Shown one piece after another: positions 35,778-43,722 of a stretch of 64,000 nucleotides of DNA. Source of the stretch: Pseudomonas sp. (GTDB taxonomy: Bacteria; Pseudomonadota; Gammaproteobacteria; Pseudomonadales; Pseudomonadaceae); assembly GCF_030147005.1 (NCBI RefSeq), contig NZ_JASLAW010000246.1:1-64000 (forward strand). The letters run 5' to 3'. The number at the start of each line of letters is the position of its first letter. The first letter of the stretch is position 1. The notes beneath the pieces were generated by a model that ran no database searches, was not told the DNA's origin, and saw nothing but the letters and a program-made list of their open reading frames with translations. The translations under genes and the position numbers were made by a program.

Positions 35778-35816
35778 TTTGCGCGGGGACCAAACGTTAT
35801 ATGAATACCTGTGACT

Positions 35817-38800
35817 TCAAGGTTCGTCAGTCGGGTTCAGCGCTTCAGAGGTGTCGTTTTCGTCCTCATTGACGGTGTACCAGGCCCAGTAGGTGGTTCG
35901 CCGCGTCAGGCCCGCTGCGGTCAGTGTCTGTGTCGGGCGCCCGAGGGGGTCATACCACAGCCGGTCGCTGTGGCCCAGCTCGCGCATGGAGTGATCATTG
36001 ACGTAGGCGTGGCTGTTGGCGAAGTAGGGCCGGTAGATGCGTATAACCAAGCCCTTGTGGTTGTATTCGACACGCTCGCTGACCCGCCAGCGGGGGTCGG
36101 CATGCACGTGGCGCAGCTGTTTCTTCAAGGTGCCGGCCGCATCCGGCAGGTCGTCGACCAGCAGGTTGCCCTTGTCGTCGACCCCATGCGCCAGGCCTGG
36201 GTCGGTCTTGTGCCTGGTCTGCAACGAGCGGCCGAAGCCATCCCAACAGCTCAAGGTCATGCGAACCTGCTGTTCGGCATCGCCGGGGTAGCGGTCGGCT
36301 TGCAACATGAGCGCGTGTACCGGCGTGCGGCTGGCCGTATCGACCAGCGCCTTGAGCTGTTTTTCGCTGTCGCTGAGCCTTACGCGAGGGGCACTCAGGC
36401 GCGCTCGCGCGCTCATGCGGATATGCCCGCCGGGGAGCAGGTAGGCCTTGGCCAGCCACTCGGGCTTGATCAGGGCCAAGTCGATGCTGCCCATCCAACT
36501 GAACGGGGCGTAGCAGTGTGCGCTGGCCATGTCTTGCAACACGCTTTGCGCCTGTTCGATCGCAAGGCCGGGCGTTGGATTGGTGAGCGGGCGGTAGCTT
36601 TTCAGCGCGGCGAAGCCCACGTCCAGGCCTTGTTCCTGGCCGTAAAACGTGCTGGCCAGCAACTGCCCGAAACCGTCATAAAGCGCCTCTTGAATCGTGC
36701 CGTTGGGGTCGGTGACTTTTATCGGCAGCAGCAATTGATAGTCGTATTCGGCTTTGGTCACGCAACCGTCGGGGGTTTTGACAAGCAGGGTTTGCAAGGA
36801 GTAGGCGTCATATTGAAGGGTCGTTTCGCCGTGGGCCTCGGTGGCCCGCAGCGCTCTCAATCGATAAAACTGACTGGGCTTGCCATAGCGCGGAAAGTGG
36901 CGGCGAATCGACCACAGGCTGTTTTCCGCGGGCGGCACCTCGCCGTCGAACAGAAAAAACATCGCCATGGTGCGATAGCCACTGTCGGTGAGCTTTTGCC
37001 CCAGGTTCACCGTGGGTTGGTTGGGCATGGCCGGTATGTCTTTGTAAACGCCGAGGGCCTTGCCATCCAGCTCTGCGGTTTCCAGGTAATCGGCCAATGC
37101 CTGGGCAGTGGCGACGCCGGGCTCCAGGGTTTTGCCGAAGCCACCGGCTTCCCGATAGCGCTGCACCGACAAGCCGCTCAGTACGCGGCTGGCCCCTGCG
37201 GCCAAGGGCCCGGTGCGGGTGTCGATGAACAGCTCATAGGCGATACGCGCAGGGTCCAGCCCACCCGGTGCCGGCGCCTTGCCGAGCACCAGGGTGTTGT
37301 GTCGTTCGCGGTAGGGCAAGGCCAGGCGCCACTGCTGTGCGTCGTCCAGGTGAATGGGCTGCGCCAGCGTTTCGTTCAGGTAATAAAACTGTTGCGCGCT
37401 GTCATGGGTGTCGCGCCACCAGCGCTGCTGGTGCTCATCCACCAGCACGGCGGGCGGTGGGCTGTCGGCACTGGTACGGCGGGCATAATGCAGGGTCACG
37501 CCATGCACCAGGTAACCATAGGCATCCCGGCGCAGGTTGATCTGGTGCTGGCAGACGGGATCGTCGTTCACGCCTTCATATTGATAACTGATCGACTCCA
37601 GGGCCAATGGCTGCAGCCGGGCGTAGCGCGTATGAGCAGTGGCCGGCGCCAGTTCGCGTACCAGATACCGCTGCTGTTTGACCGAGTAGGGCACGACGTC
37701 CTGCGCCGGGTCGGCCGCCATCACCTCGACCCGCAGCACCACGCCACTGAGTGCGCGGGCCGCTTCGCGTGCCAGCGTCGGCGCAGGATCGCTGATCAAA
37801 TCGTCATGATGCTCCAGCGGCAGTCCCTGAGCCGTGGCCCTGTAGCGGCTGATCAGCGTGCGACCGAGCGCCTTGGCGTGCGGGTCGTGAGTGCTGTGGC
37901 CGAGGGTGGGCATGTCCAGGGAACGCCCGGTATGAAACCAGGTTTTGCTCAGCACGGGGGCACTGGTGACGGATGCCTGGGGGGCGTCCTTGCGGCTGTC
38001 GGTGTCGGTTTGCAGCAACAGCCCGAAGCCACGGAACTCGCGGTCTACGCGGTCGTAGTAAGCCTGGCGATAGCTCACGCGTTGGGTCAGTTGGTTGCCG
38101 GTAATCTCGTCCCGTTGGGTTTGCTGGCTGACCAGCAGCAGCGCAAAGGGCAGTTGGCTGATCGCAGGCTGGCCCGTGGCATGCAGCTCGCGTTTTTCGT
38201 CCAGCCACTCCTGGGCGCTGCTGCGATAGGTGATCGACGCCTGGGCGCCCATGTTGTTGTAGGTGCGCGTGAGCAGCCAGGGCTTCTGGCTGAAAAAGTC
38301 ATAGCGCCAGTGAACGGGGGTCTGATGAGCGGCGGTCAGGATCAGGCTTGGACAGCCCAGGCCGAGCACATCGATAACGCTGACCTGACAGTGGTCGTCA
38401 TACTGCACCCCCTCGGGCCATGGGACCTTGATCGCCTGTGTCTCGAAGCCGTTGCCGCCTTTGTTGAGGAAAATACTCAGGTGAGTGGCGCTCAAATACA
38501 GCAGGTCTGCCGCGCCGCCGCCATTGAGGTCGACGAGCAGTACGTGCGCCGCGTTGAACGCCTGCTCGCGCAGCGGCAATGTGGCCAATACAAACCCTTG
38601 GGCAAAACGGCCTCGACCCAGGTTCGGCCAACATTTGACTTCGTTATGCCGGATACGCACCAGGTGCTGTTGACCCGTGGCGAGTACATCGCTGAACGCC
38701 ACCAGTTCGTGGGGCGAGGAGGAAATAATCGGCAAGCCATCGTCGGGCGTATGCGGCACCTCGTTGGCGGGTGCGAAGCCCTGGCTTCGGCGATTTTCAT

Positions 38801-40388
38801 ACAGGCGCACACTGCGTGGGCCGATCATCGCAAAGTCTCGACGGCCTGCCCCCATCAAGTCGGCGAGCATGCCCTGGGGGTGGAAGAACTCCGACGGGAA
38901 TGCATCGAACGGCGTATAGCCGGACCAGTTGCGCTGTTCGTCCAGGCTGAAAAAACCGTTCATTCCGGGCCACGCCACCAGCCAGTCCAAGCGCCCGTCG
39001 CCATCCACATCGGCCAGCGCCTGGTGGATGGGCCGGGTGCTGTCGGCGACCGGCAGCTGCGTCAACTCCAGGGCTGCGCCATAGCTCACCTCGTCGCTGG
39101 TTTTCGGGTGTTGCGGCCTTGACGGTTCACGGTAATACCAACTTTTGTCTGCGCGATACAACACGCCAGGCAGGCCTTCGCCATACAGGTCCACCAGTTG
39201 ATAACGGTCGCCGTCATGCAGCCTGGGCAATACGCTGAACACCTGGTAGCGGCTCGGGTCGACCTTGAGTTGGCTCGACTGATACAGACACTCCAGCGGC
39301 GGGCGGCTGACGCTGTTGCCCGTGTTGTCGAAGGCTTGCTCGTGGATGGCGCTCAACAGGCTGACATGGCTGGGTGTGCGGTATTCCAGCAGCAGGCGCT
39401 TGACCAGCACCGGGTCGGCGCCCATGTGCGCTTCTTTGGGGAAGTGGTGAAACATCAGGACCTGGCTGCAACGGCGCAGGGTGCGCAGCTCGAAGCCGAA
39501 GGCAAAATCCGAGCAGGGGTCGGGGCGTGCCGGCCAGTCCCGAATCTTCTGGTACGTCGGCCGCTGGTCCAGTTCAAGGGCGCGTTCGCCGTAATCGAAG
39601 AGCAATTGAAAGTGCCAGCCCACGTCCGGTTTATCGTCGGTCTGCCAGAGGTAAAGCTGCTCCTGTTCCCTGGCGGTGAAATTGCCGTAGCAGACACGTT
39701 CCAGGTAATGCCGGGCTCGGCAGTCCCTGGGGTAGCGCGCGTTATCGGTTTCCTTTGTGTAGTGATAATAGATGTGCTCGCCGTGGGCATTCAGGCTTTC
39801 CTGCAACAGCCACTGCGCCACATGGTGCGTGTGGTCCGGATCGGCAATCCGGGCCAACGGGGTTTTCACGTAAAAGTGCTGGCTGCCATCGGCACTGTGT
39901 ATCAACCAGAAGCCGGCCGTGTCGGTTGCCGAGTGCCAGTGTTCGATACGGTCGAAGCGCGCCTCGATCCTGGGGAAGTGACGGGTAACCGTATACGCGA
40001 TGGGCAGCGGCAAGCCATTGAATGAGTCAAGGCGGCTGCTGATGATCGCGCCCTGGGCGTCGCGTTCAGGTAGCCAGACCTGCCCGTCGGGGCCTGCCAG
40101 CGCATCCTGTGGGGTGTAGCCAGGCACGCCATGGGAGGTGCGTCGGCTGACGGCGCCAAGGGGCACCTGCCAGCCCAGGCCGAAGGGGCCGTTACCGGCG
40201 CCGCTGTGGTAGTTCAGCGACAGGGCCGGCGCGTAGCCGCGTGCGGGAGAGATCGGCAAGGGAATTTCAAAGCTTGCCGTACCGCTGGAGCCGATATCGC
40301 CCCAGCCCTTGCCGGTGCCTTGGATGGCAGCGCCGCCCTTGGGCAGGGCCGGGGTATTGATCTGCAGCTTGAGAGTGTCGTCGCTCAT
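35817..40388 (-). CDS. Tc toxin subunit B (TcB1, TcdB/TcaC-like)
   Basis: 1523 residues. The N-terminal SpvB-like domain is clear (GGAAIQGTGKGWGDIGSSG, SFEIPLPISPARGYAPALSL, GAGNGPFGLGWQVPLGAVSR). Middle VCBS/beta-propeller repeats (ALADVDGDGRLDWLVAWPG, LLVDLNGGGAADLLYLSATH) form the TcA-docking platform. The C-terminal part is RHS-like and forms the cocoon with TcC (DPNGTIQEALYDGFGQLLAS). The ATG overlaps the stop of a 50-codon gene (ATGA), so translation is coupled. Paralogous to TcB2. Confidence 0.93.
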   Translation of the reverse strand: MSDDTLKLQINTPALPKGGAAIQGTGKGWGDIGSSGTASFEIPLPISPARGYAPALSLNYHSGAGNGPFGLGWQVPLGAVSRRTSHGVPGYTPQDALAGPDGQVWLPERDAQGAIISSRLDSFNGLPLPIAYTVTRHFPRIEARFDRIEHWHSATDTAGFWLIHSADGSQHFYVKTPLARIADPDHTHHVAQWLLQESLNAHGEHIYYHYTKETDNARYPRDCRARHYLERVCYGNFTAREQEQLYLWQTDDKPDVGWHFQLLFDYGERALELDQRPTYQKIRDWPARPDPCSDFAFGFELRTLRRCSQVLMFHHFPKEAHMGADPVLVKRLLLEYRTPSHVSLLSAIHEQAFDNTGNSVSRPPLECLYQSSQLKVDPSRYQVFSVLPRLHDGDRYQLVDLYGEGLPGVLYRADKSWYYREPSRPQHPKTSDEVSYGAALELTQLPVADSTRPIHQALADVDGDGRLDWLVAWPGMNGFFSLDEQRNWSGYTPFDAFPSEFFHPQGMLADLMGAGRRDFAMIGPRSVRLYENRRSQGFAPANEVPHTPDDGLPIISSSPHELVAFSDVLATGQQHLVRIRHNEVKCWPNLGRGRFAQGFVLATLPLREQAFNAAHVLLVDLNGGGAADLLYLSATHLSIFLNKGGNGFETQAIKVPWPEGVQYDDHCQVSVIDVLGLGCPSLILTAAHQTPVHWRYDFFSQKPWLLTRTYNNMGAQASITYRSSAQEWLDEKRELHATGQPAISQLPFALLLVSQQTQRDEITGNQLTQRVSYRQAYYDRVDREFRGFGLLLQTDTDSRKDAPQASVTSAPVLSKTWFHTGRSLDMPTLGHSTHDPHAKALGRTLISRYRATAQGLPLEHHDDLISDPAPTLAREAARALSGVVLRVEVMAADPAQDVVPYSVKQQRYLVRELAPATAHTRYARLQPLALESISYQYEGVNDDPVCQHQINLRRDAYGYLVHGVTLHYARRTSADSPPPAVLVDEHQQRWWRDTHDSAQQFYYLNETLAQPIHLDDAQQWRLALPYRERHNTLVLGKAPAPGGLDPARIAYELFIDTRTGPLAAGASRVLSGLSVQRYREAGGFGKTLEPGVATAQALADYLETAELDGKALGVYKDIPAMPNQPTVNLGQKLTDSGYRTMAMFFLFDGEVPPAENSLWSIRRHFPRYGKPSQFYRLRALRATEAHGETTLQYDAYSLQTLLVKTPDGCVTKAEYDYQLLLPIKVTDPNGTIQEALYDGFGQLLASTFYGQEQGLDVGFAALKSYRPLTNPTPGLAIEQAQSVLQDMASAHCYAPFSWMGSIDLALIKPEWLAKAYLLPGGHIRMSARARLSAPRVRLSDSEKQLKALVDTASRTPVHALMLQADRYPGDAEQQVRMTLSCWDGFGRSLQTRHKTDPGLAHGVDDKGNLLVDDLPDAAGTLKKQLRHVHADPRWRVSERVEYNHKGLVIRIYRPYFANSHAYVNDHSMRELGHSDRLWYDPLGRPTQTLTAAGLTRRTTYWAWYTVNEDENDTSEALNPTDEP

Positions 40389-40537
40389 GCCTGGCCCCCA
40401 TCGGCGGCCGGAGCGTCGTTGTCGTTGCGGGTGGCCATGAGGCGCTGCAGCGTGGTCTTGAAATCGTCCCGACCGGGGGCGGGAGGGCGTGCGTGATCAA
40501 TCGGTTGAGCGAGCAAGAAGCTGCTGTCGGCTTGCAT
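40385..40537 (-). CDS. Small leader protein coupled to tcB1
   Basis: Fifty residues, MQADSSFLLAQPIDHARPPA then a Lys/Arg/Asp-rich second half (DDFKTTLQRLMATRNDND). No family recognised, no signal peptide. Evidence that it is expressed: its TGA overlaps the TcB1 ATG, AAGGAACG lies 9 bases before its ATG, and its start is 19 bases from a hairpin, exactly as for the TcA gene at 55925. An ATG at 40618 would lie upstream of the shared motif and is rejected. It could be a coupling peptide or a small chaperone-like factor. Confidence 0.6.
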   Translation of the reverse strand: MQADSSFLLAQPIDHARPPAPGRDDFKTTLQRLMATRNDNDAPAADGGQA

Positions 40538-40556
40538 ATCGATACGTTCCTTCACT

Positions 40557-40596
40557 CCCGCCGACGGGTCCGGCGGGCAATGAAAAACGCTATCAC
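40557..40596 (-). promoter_or_regulatory. Shared Tc leader motif and hairpin, tcB1 copy
   Basis: On the minus strand the motif GTGATAGCGTTTTTCATTG starts at 40596, followed by GCCC and the hairpin CCCGCCG-GACCCGT-CGGCGGG (40577-40557). Exactly 19 bases separate the hairpin from the ATG at 40537. The same arrangement precedes the TcA gene (55945-55985). 19 of 22 motif bases are identical between the two copies. Confidence 0.7.
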
Positions 40597-40730
40597 GCAG
40601 GCTGAAGGGGCCGGGCATAGGTATTTACACAGCGCTGGCCCAGGGAACCATGGCCTTGAATAACCCAGGTGATCGTCGGTGTCGGCGCCGCCGTCCATAC
40701 ACCGATACCACCTCTGTTCAGAACATGATC

Positions 40731-40772
40731 CCTAGGCTTTTTTGACCATTGTGCAATTCAGGTCATGTAGTC
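40731..40772 (+). promoter_or_regulatory. tccC2 leader: CCTAGGCTTT box and SD-covering hairpin
   Basis: CCTAGGCTTT (40731-40740) as in tccC1. TGACC (40743-47) pairs with GGTCA (40761-65) and ATTG (40748-51) with CAAT (40754-57), with TCA bulged. The AGGTC ribosome binding site is again in the 3' arm. The last bases before the ATG match tccC1 (AGGTCWTGWAGTC). Confidence 0.5.
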
Positions 40773-43673
40773 ATGTCTGCTTCACTTCATCGAAACACAC
40801 CTTCGCTTGCGGCATTCGACCCCCGTGGGTTGACCGTGCGCAGCGTCGCGTACCTGCGCGAGTCTCCCCAGACGGCGCCAGCGGCCCGTGTCAGGCGTCA
40901 AGTCTATGGGGCCAGCGGCCTGCTGCTGCAGCAGTGGGACCCGCGCCTGTATGCGCTTAAATTGCGCGAACCCTTGACCGAGGCCAATCAGGTGTCGGTG
41001 TACAGCCTGTCCGGTGCGCTGATCCGCAGCAACGATGTGGACGCCGGCACGCGGCTGATGCTGGCCGCGCCCTCCGGTCAACTGTTGCATGCCTGGGACG
41101 GGCGGGGTGCCTATCAGCGCCACGACTACGACGCCTTGCAGCGCCCGGTGGCGGTGTTCGAACAAGCTGCCGGCGAGGCCCGGCCCCGGTGTGTCGAACG
41201 CCTGGTGTATGCCGCGCCAACGCCGGAACACTGCGCACTTAACCGCAGCGGCCGTCTGGTACGCCATGCCGACCCGGCGGGCACGCAGGTGTTCGACGAA
41301 TACGGGGTGACCGGGCAAGTGCTTGGCCAAACGCGGCGCTTTCGCGAGGCACCGGGCGATGTTGACTGGCCGCTTGCCCACGCCGATCAGAACCAGCAGT
41401 TGGAAAGCGCGCGTTACACCACGCGCTGGACGTATGACGCCCTTGGCGGCACGTTGGAACAGGTCGACGCCAAGGGTAATGGCCAGCAGTTTGCCTATGG
41501 GCTGGACGGCCAGGCGAAACACATTCACCTGGCCCTGAAAAGTGGCGCGCGCAAGACCGTGGTAGAGCGCTACACCTACAATGCCGCCGGCCAGGTGGAA
41601 GCGGCCCTGTTGGGCAATGGCGTGCGCAGCCTGGCCTCGTATCGGGCCGAGGACGGCCGCCTGTACCGGCTGATGGCGTACCGCAACAATCAGCTGACGG
41701 CACCCTTGCAGGATTTGAGCTACGACTATGATCCCGTGGGCAATATTTCAAACCTGCAGGATCAGGCGCAACCCACGCAATGGAGCCATAACACGCAAGT
41801 GGAGGCGTGCTGTCGCTATGAATACGACTCGCTGTACCAACTGACCCAGGCGACCGGCCGGGAAAGCACGACTGCCGCCATCGGCCCGGCGTTGCCCTCG
41901 CGTATTTCGTTCGGTTCGACCGATGCCGGCTTATGGCGCAACTACACCCAGCACTATGCCTATGACGAGGGCGGCAACCTGACCCGGCTGCGCCATGTAC
42001 CGTCCAGCGGCGTCGGCTACACCCGCACCATGCAGGTCGCCAGCGGCAGCAATCGTGGGTTGTCGAGCGAATATGCGGTTGGCGAGCCGGCGCAGGGCTT
42101 TGATGCCAATGGCAACCAGAAACAGCTGGGGCGTGGCCTGCCGATGGCCTGGAACGTGCGTAATCAGTTGGCCAAGGTCACGTCCATTGTGCGAGAGGAC
42201 GCGGACCCGGATGAGGAGGCTTATGTGTATGCAGGCGACGGCCAGCGGGCGCTCAAGCTGACTCACCAGCAGGTGGCCGGCAGTCGGCAAACGGCCCGTG
42301 TGTATTACCTGCCAGGCCTGGAAATTCGCCAGCAACCGTTGCGTCGGCTGAATGTACTGCGCCTGGAAGTGGCCTGTTGCACGGTTGAGGTCTTGCAATG
42401 GGAGCTGGGACTCGAGGCGGCGGCTGACGATGAAACCCTGCGTTTTTGCCTGACCGATCAGCAGTCCAGCCATGGGTTGGAGTTGGGCGAACAGGGCGAG
42501 TTATTGAGCCAGGAAAGTTATTTTCCGTATGGGGGGACGGCGTGGTGGGCATCGCGCAACGCGGTGGAAGGTAGCTACAAAACCCGCCGATATTCCGGCA
42601 AGGAGCGTGACGGCAGCGGTTTGTATTACTACGGTTTTCGCTATTACGCCCCGTGGCTGCAGCGCTGGATAAGCCCCGATCCCGCAGGCAATGGTGAGCA
42701 GTTGAACCTCTATACCATGGCGTTTAACAACCCGATCACCTTCGTGGATTCAATGGGGCTGCAGCCGGCCGCGACGAGAAAAGTTTCAACAGAGGAAGGG
42801 GTTGCCATCATTCTGCTTTTGGTCTTGCTGGGCCTGGGAGTGGGGGCGCTGCTTGGCGATGCGACCACGGGGGCCGCCGTGGGGGCTCTGGTGGGAGGCG
42901 TACTGTTTGGTGCCAGCCGCCTCGAGCAACGGATGCTACCGAGGGCGATGGCCAGGGTTGCGCAATACGAAGAGGAAGAATTTGCCAGGGGTATTACGGA
43001 GACGGCGATCAGTTTGGCGCAGCAGGCGCAGCTGACGAACGAAGAAACGGAGCGGCTGGTGAGTTTTGCCTATGCGCGTCGCCCAGCTAAAGGAGACATC
43101 ACCATTTACGTTTTTTCGCGCCATGGGAGCATCCATGGCTACGCGGGGCCTGTGGACCAACCGGGCGACGTCGACAGAGTACTGCGGGGCAATCGTAACC
43201 CGGTGCCCGAGCTCAAACGCATGGGCTATGCTGCGATAATGCTGCGAAGCCCAGGGCGTGAGCCCGCTGGCGCGAGCAGTCAGCAGGCGGGGGCAAGCGC
43301 GTTCGAAGTGGGGGCGACGACACAGGTTGCCGGCTCAAGTCGCGCACGCGGTGGTCCACAAGCGCAGGCCGAGGTGCGGACGGTGGCGCCGACGGCGATG
43401 CGAGCCGCGACCCCACGGATGGAGATCGACACCCAGGCGCTTGAAGGTATCGACCCATCGAGCCGCACGGGCCGCAGTATTGCCCTTACCCTCGGTCACT
43501 TGCGTGAAGGTCGTTTAAGCGCGGTGCATTGGCATCGTCACGTCGATCAACTGTGGTCCGCCGATTTGCACGGTTACGCCTCTTCCCGTGGGCGCGGTGC
43601 CTATCGTTTGATGTTCAGGCACCTCGGTGGCCAGCAGTACCGAGTGGAGGGCGTACGTAACCCGCACCGCTGA
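40773..43673 (+). CDS. Tc toxin subunit C (TccC-like RHS protein), payload 2
   Basis: 966 residues from MSASLHRNTPSLAAFDPRGL; the leader alignment with tccC1 supports this start over the in-frame codon at 40749. RHS repeats and core as in tccC1 (QESYFPYGGTAWW, YSGKERDGSGL, SPDPAGNGEQLNLY, core end near VDSMGL). The 303-residue payload begins with a Gly/Ala/Leu hydrophobic segment (IILLLVLLGLGVGALLGD). It then has a low-complexity Ala/Ser/Gly linker and a compact C-terminal domain (about 75 residues) with WHRHVDQLWSADLHGY and GAYRLMFRHLGGQQYRVEGV. That strand pattern loosely recalls RelE/BECR-type RNases, but this is a guess. Convergent with TcB2. Confidence 0.9.
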   Translation: MSASLHRNTPSLAAFDPRGLTVRSVAYLRESPQTAPAARVRRQVYGASGLLLQQWDPRLYALKLREPLTEANQVSVYSLSGALIRSNDVDAGTRLMLAAPSGQLLHAWDGRGAYQRHDYDALQRPVAVFEQAAGEARPRCVERLVYAAPTPEHCALNRSGRLVRHADPAGTQVFDEYGVTGQVLGQTRRFREAPGDVDWPLAHADQNQQLESARYTTRWTYDALGGTLEQVDAKGNGQQFAYGLDGQAKHIHLALKSGARKTVVERYTYNAAGQVEAALLGNGVRSLASYRAEDGRLYRLMAYRNNQLTAPLQDLSYDYDPVGNISNLQDQAQPTQWSHNTQVEACCRYEYDSLYQLTQATGRESTTAAIGPALPSRISFGSTDAGLWRNYTQHYAYDEGGNLTRLRHVPSSGVGYTRTMQVASGSNRGLSSEYAVGEPAQGFDANGNQKQLGRGLPMAWNVRNQLAKVTSIVREDADPDEEAYVYAGDGQRALKLTHQQVAGSRQTARVYYLPGLEIRQQPLRRLNVLRLEVACCTVEVLQWELGLEAAADDETLRFCLTDQQSSHGLELGEQGELLSQESYFPYGGTAWWASRNAVEGSYKTRRYSGKERDGSGLYYYGFRYYAPWLQRWISPDPAGNGEQLNLYTMAFNNPITFVDSMGLQPAATRKVSTEEGVAIILLLVLLGLGVGALLGDATTGAAVGALVGGVLFGASRLEQRMLPRAMARVAQYEEEEFARGITETAISLAQQAQLTNEETERLVSFAYARRPAKGDITIYVFSRHGSIHGYAGPVDQPGDVDRVLRGNRNPVPELKRMGYAAIMLRSPGREPAGASSQQAGASAFEVGATTQVAGSSRARGGPQAQAEVRTVAPTAMRAATPRMEIDTQALEGIDPSSRTGRSIALTLGHLREGRLSAVHWHRHVDQLWSADLHGYASSRGRGAYRLMFRHLGGQQYRVEGVRNPHR

Positions 43674-43683
43674 AGCCTGTCGC

Positions 43684-43713
43684 CGCCAGGGCCCTTGCCA
43701 TCGGGCCCCGGCG
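43684..43713. other. Hairpin between convergent tccC2 and tcB2
   Basis: GCCAGGGCCC and GGGCCCCGGC form an imperfect stem in the 49-base gap between the two facing stops. Probable bidirectional transcript end; no clear T run. Confidence 0.45.
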
Positions 43714-43722
43714 CGAAGGCGC

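Noticed and set aside
35811..39122. 1103-codon plus-strand ORF over tcB1
   Set aside because: Shadow of the SpvB/TcB gene; no domain, no ribosome binding site, and composition typical of the antisense frame in GC-rich DNA.
40764..40772. CATGTAGTC in the tccC2 leader matching the fimbrial direct repeats
   Set aside because: Nine-base match only, overlaps the SD hairpin and start codon, absent from the tccC1 leader; probably chance.
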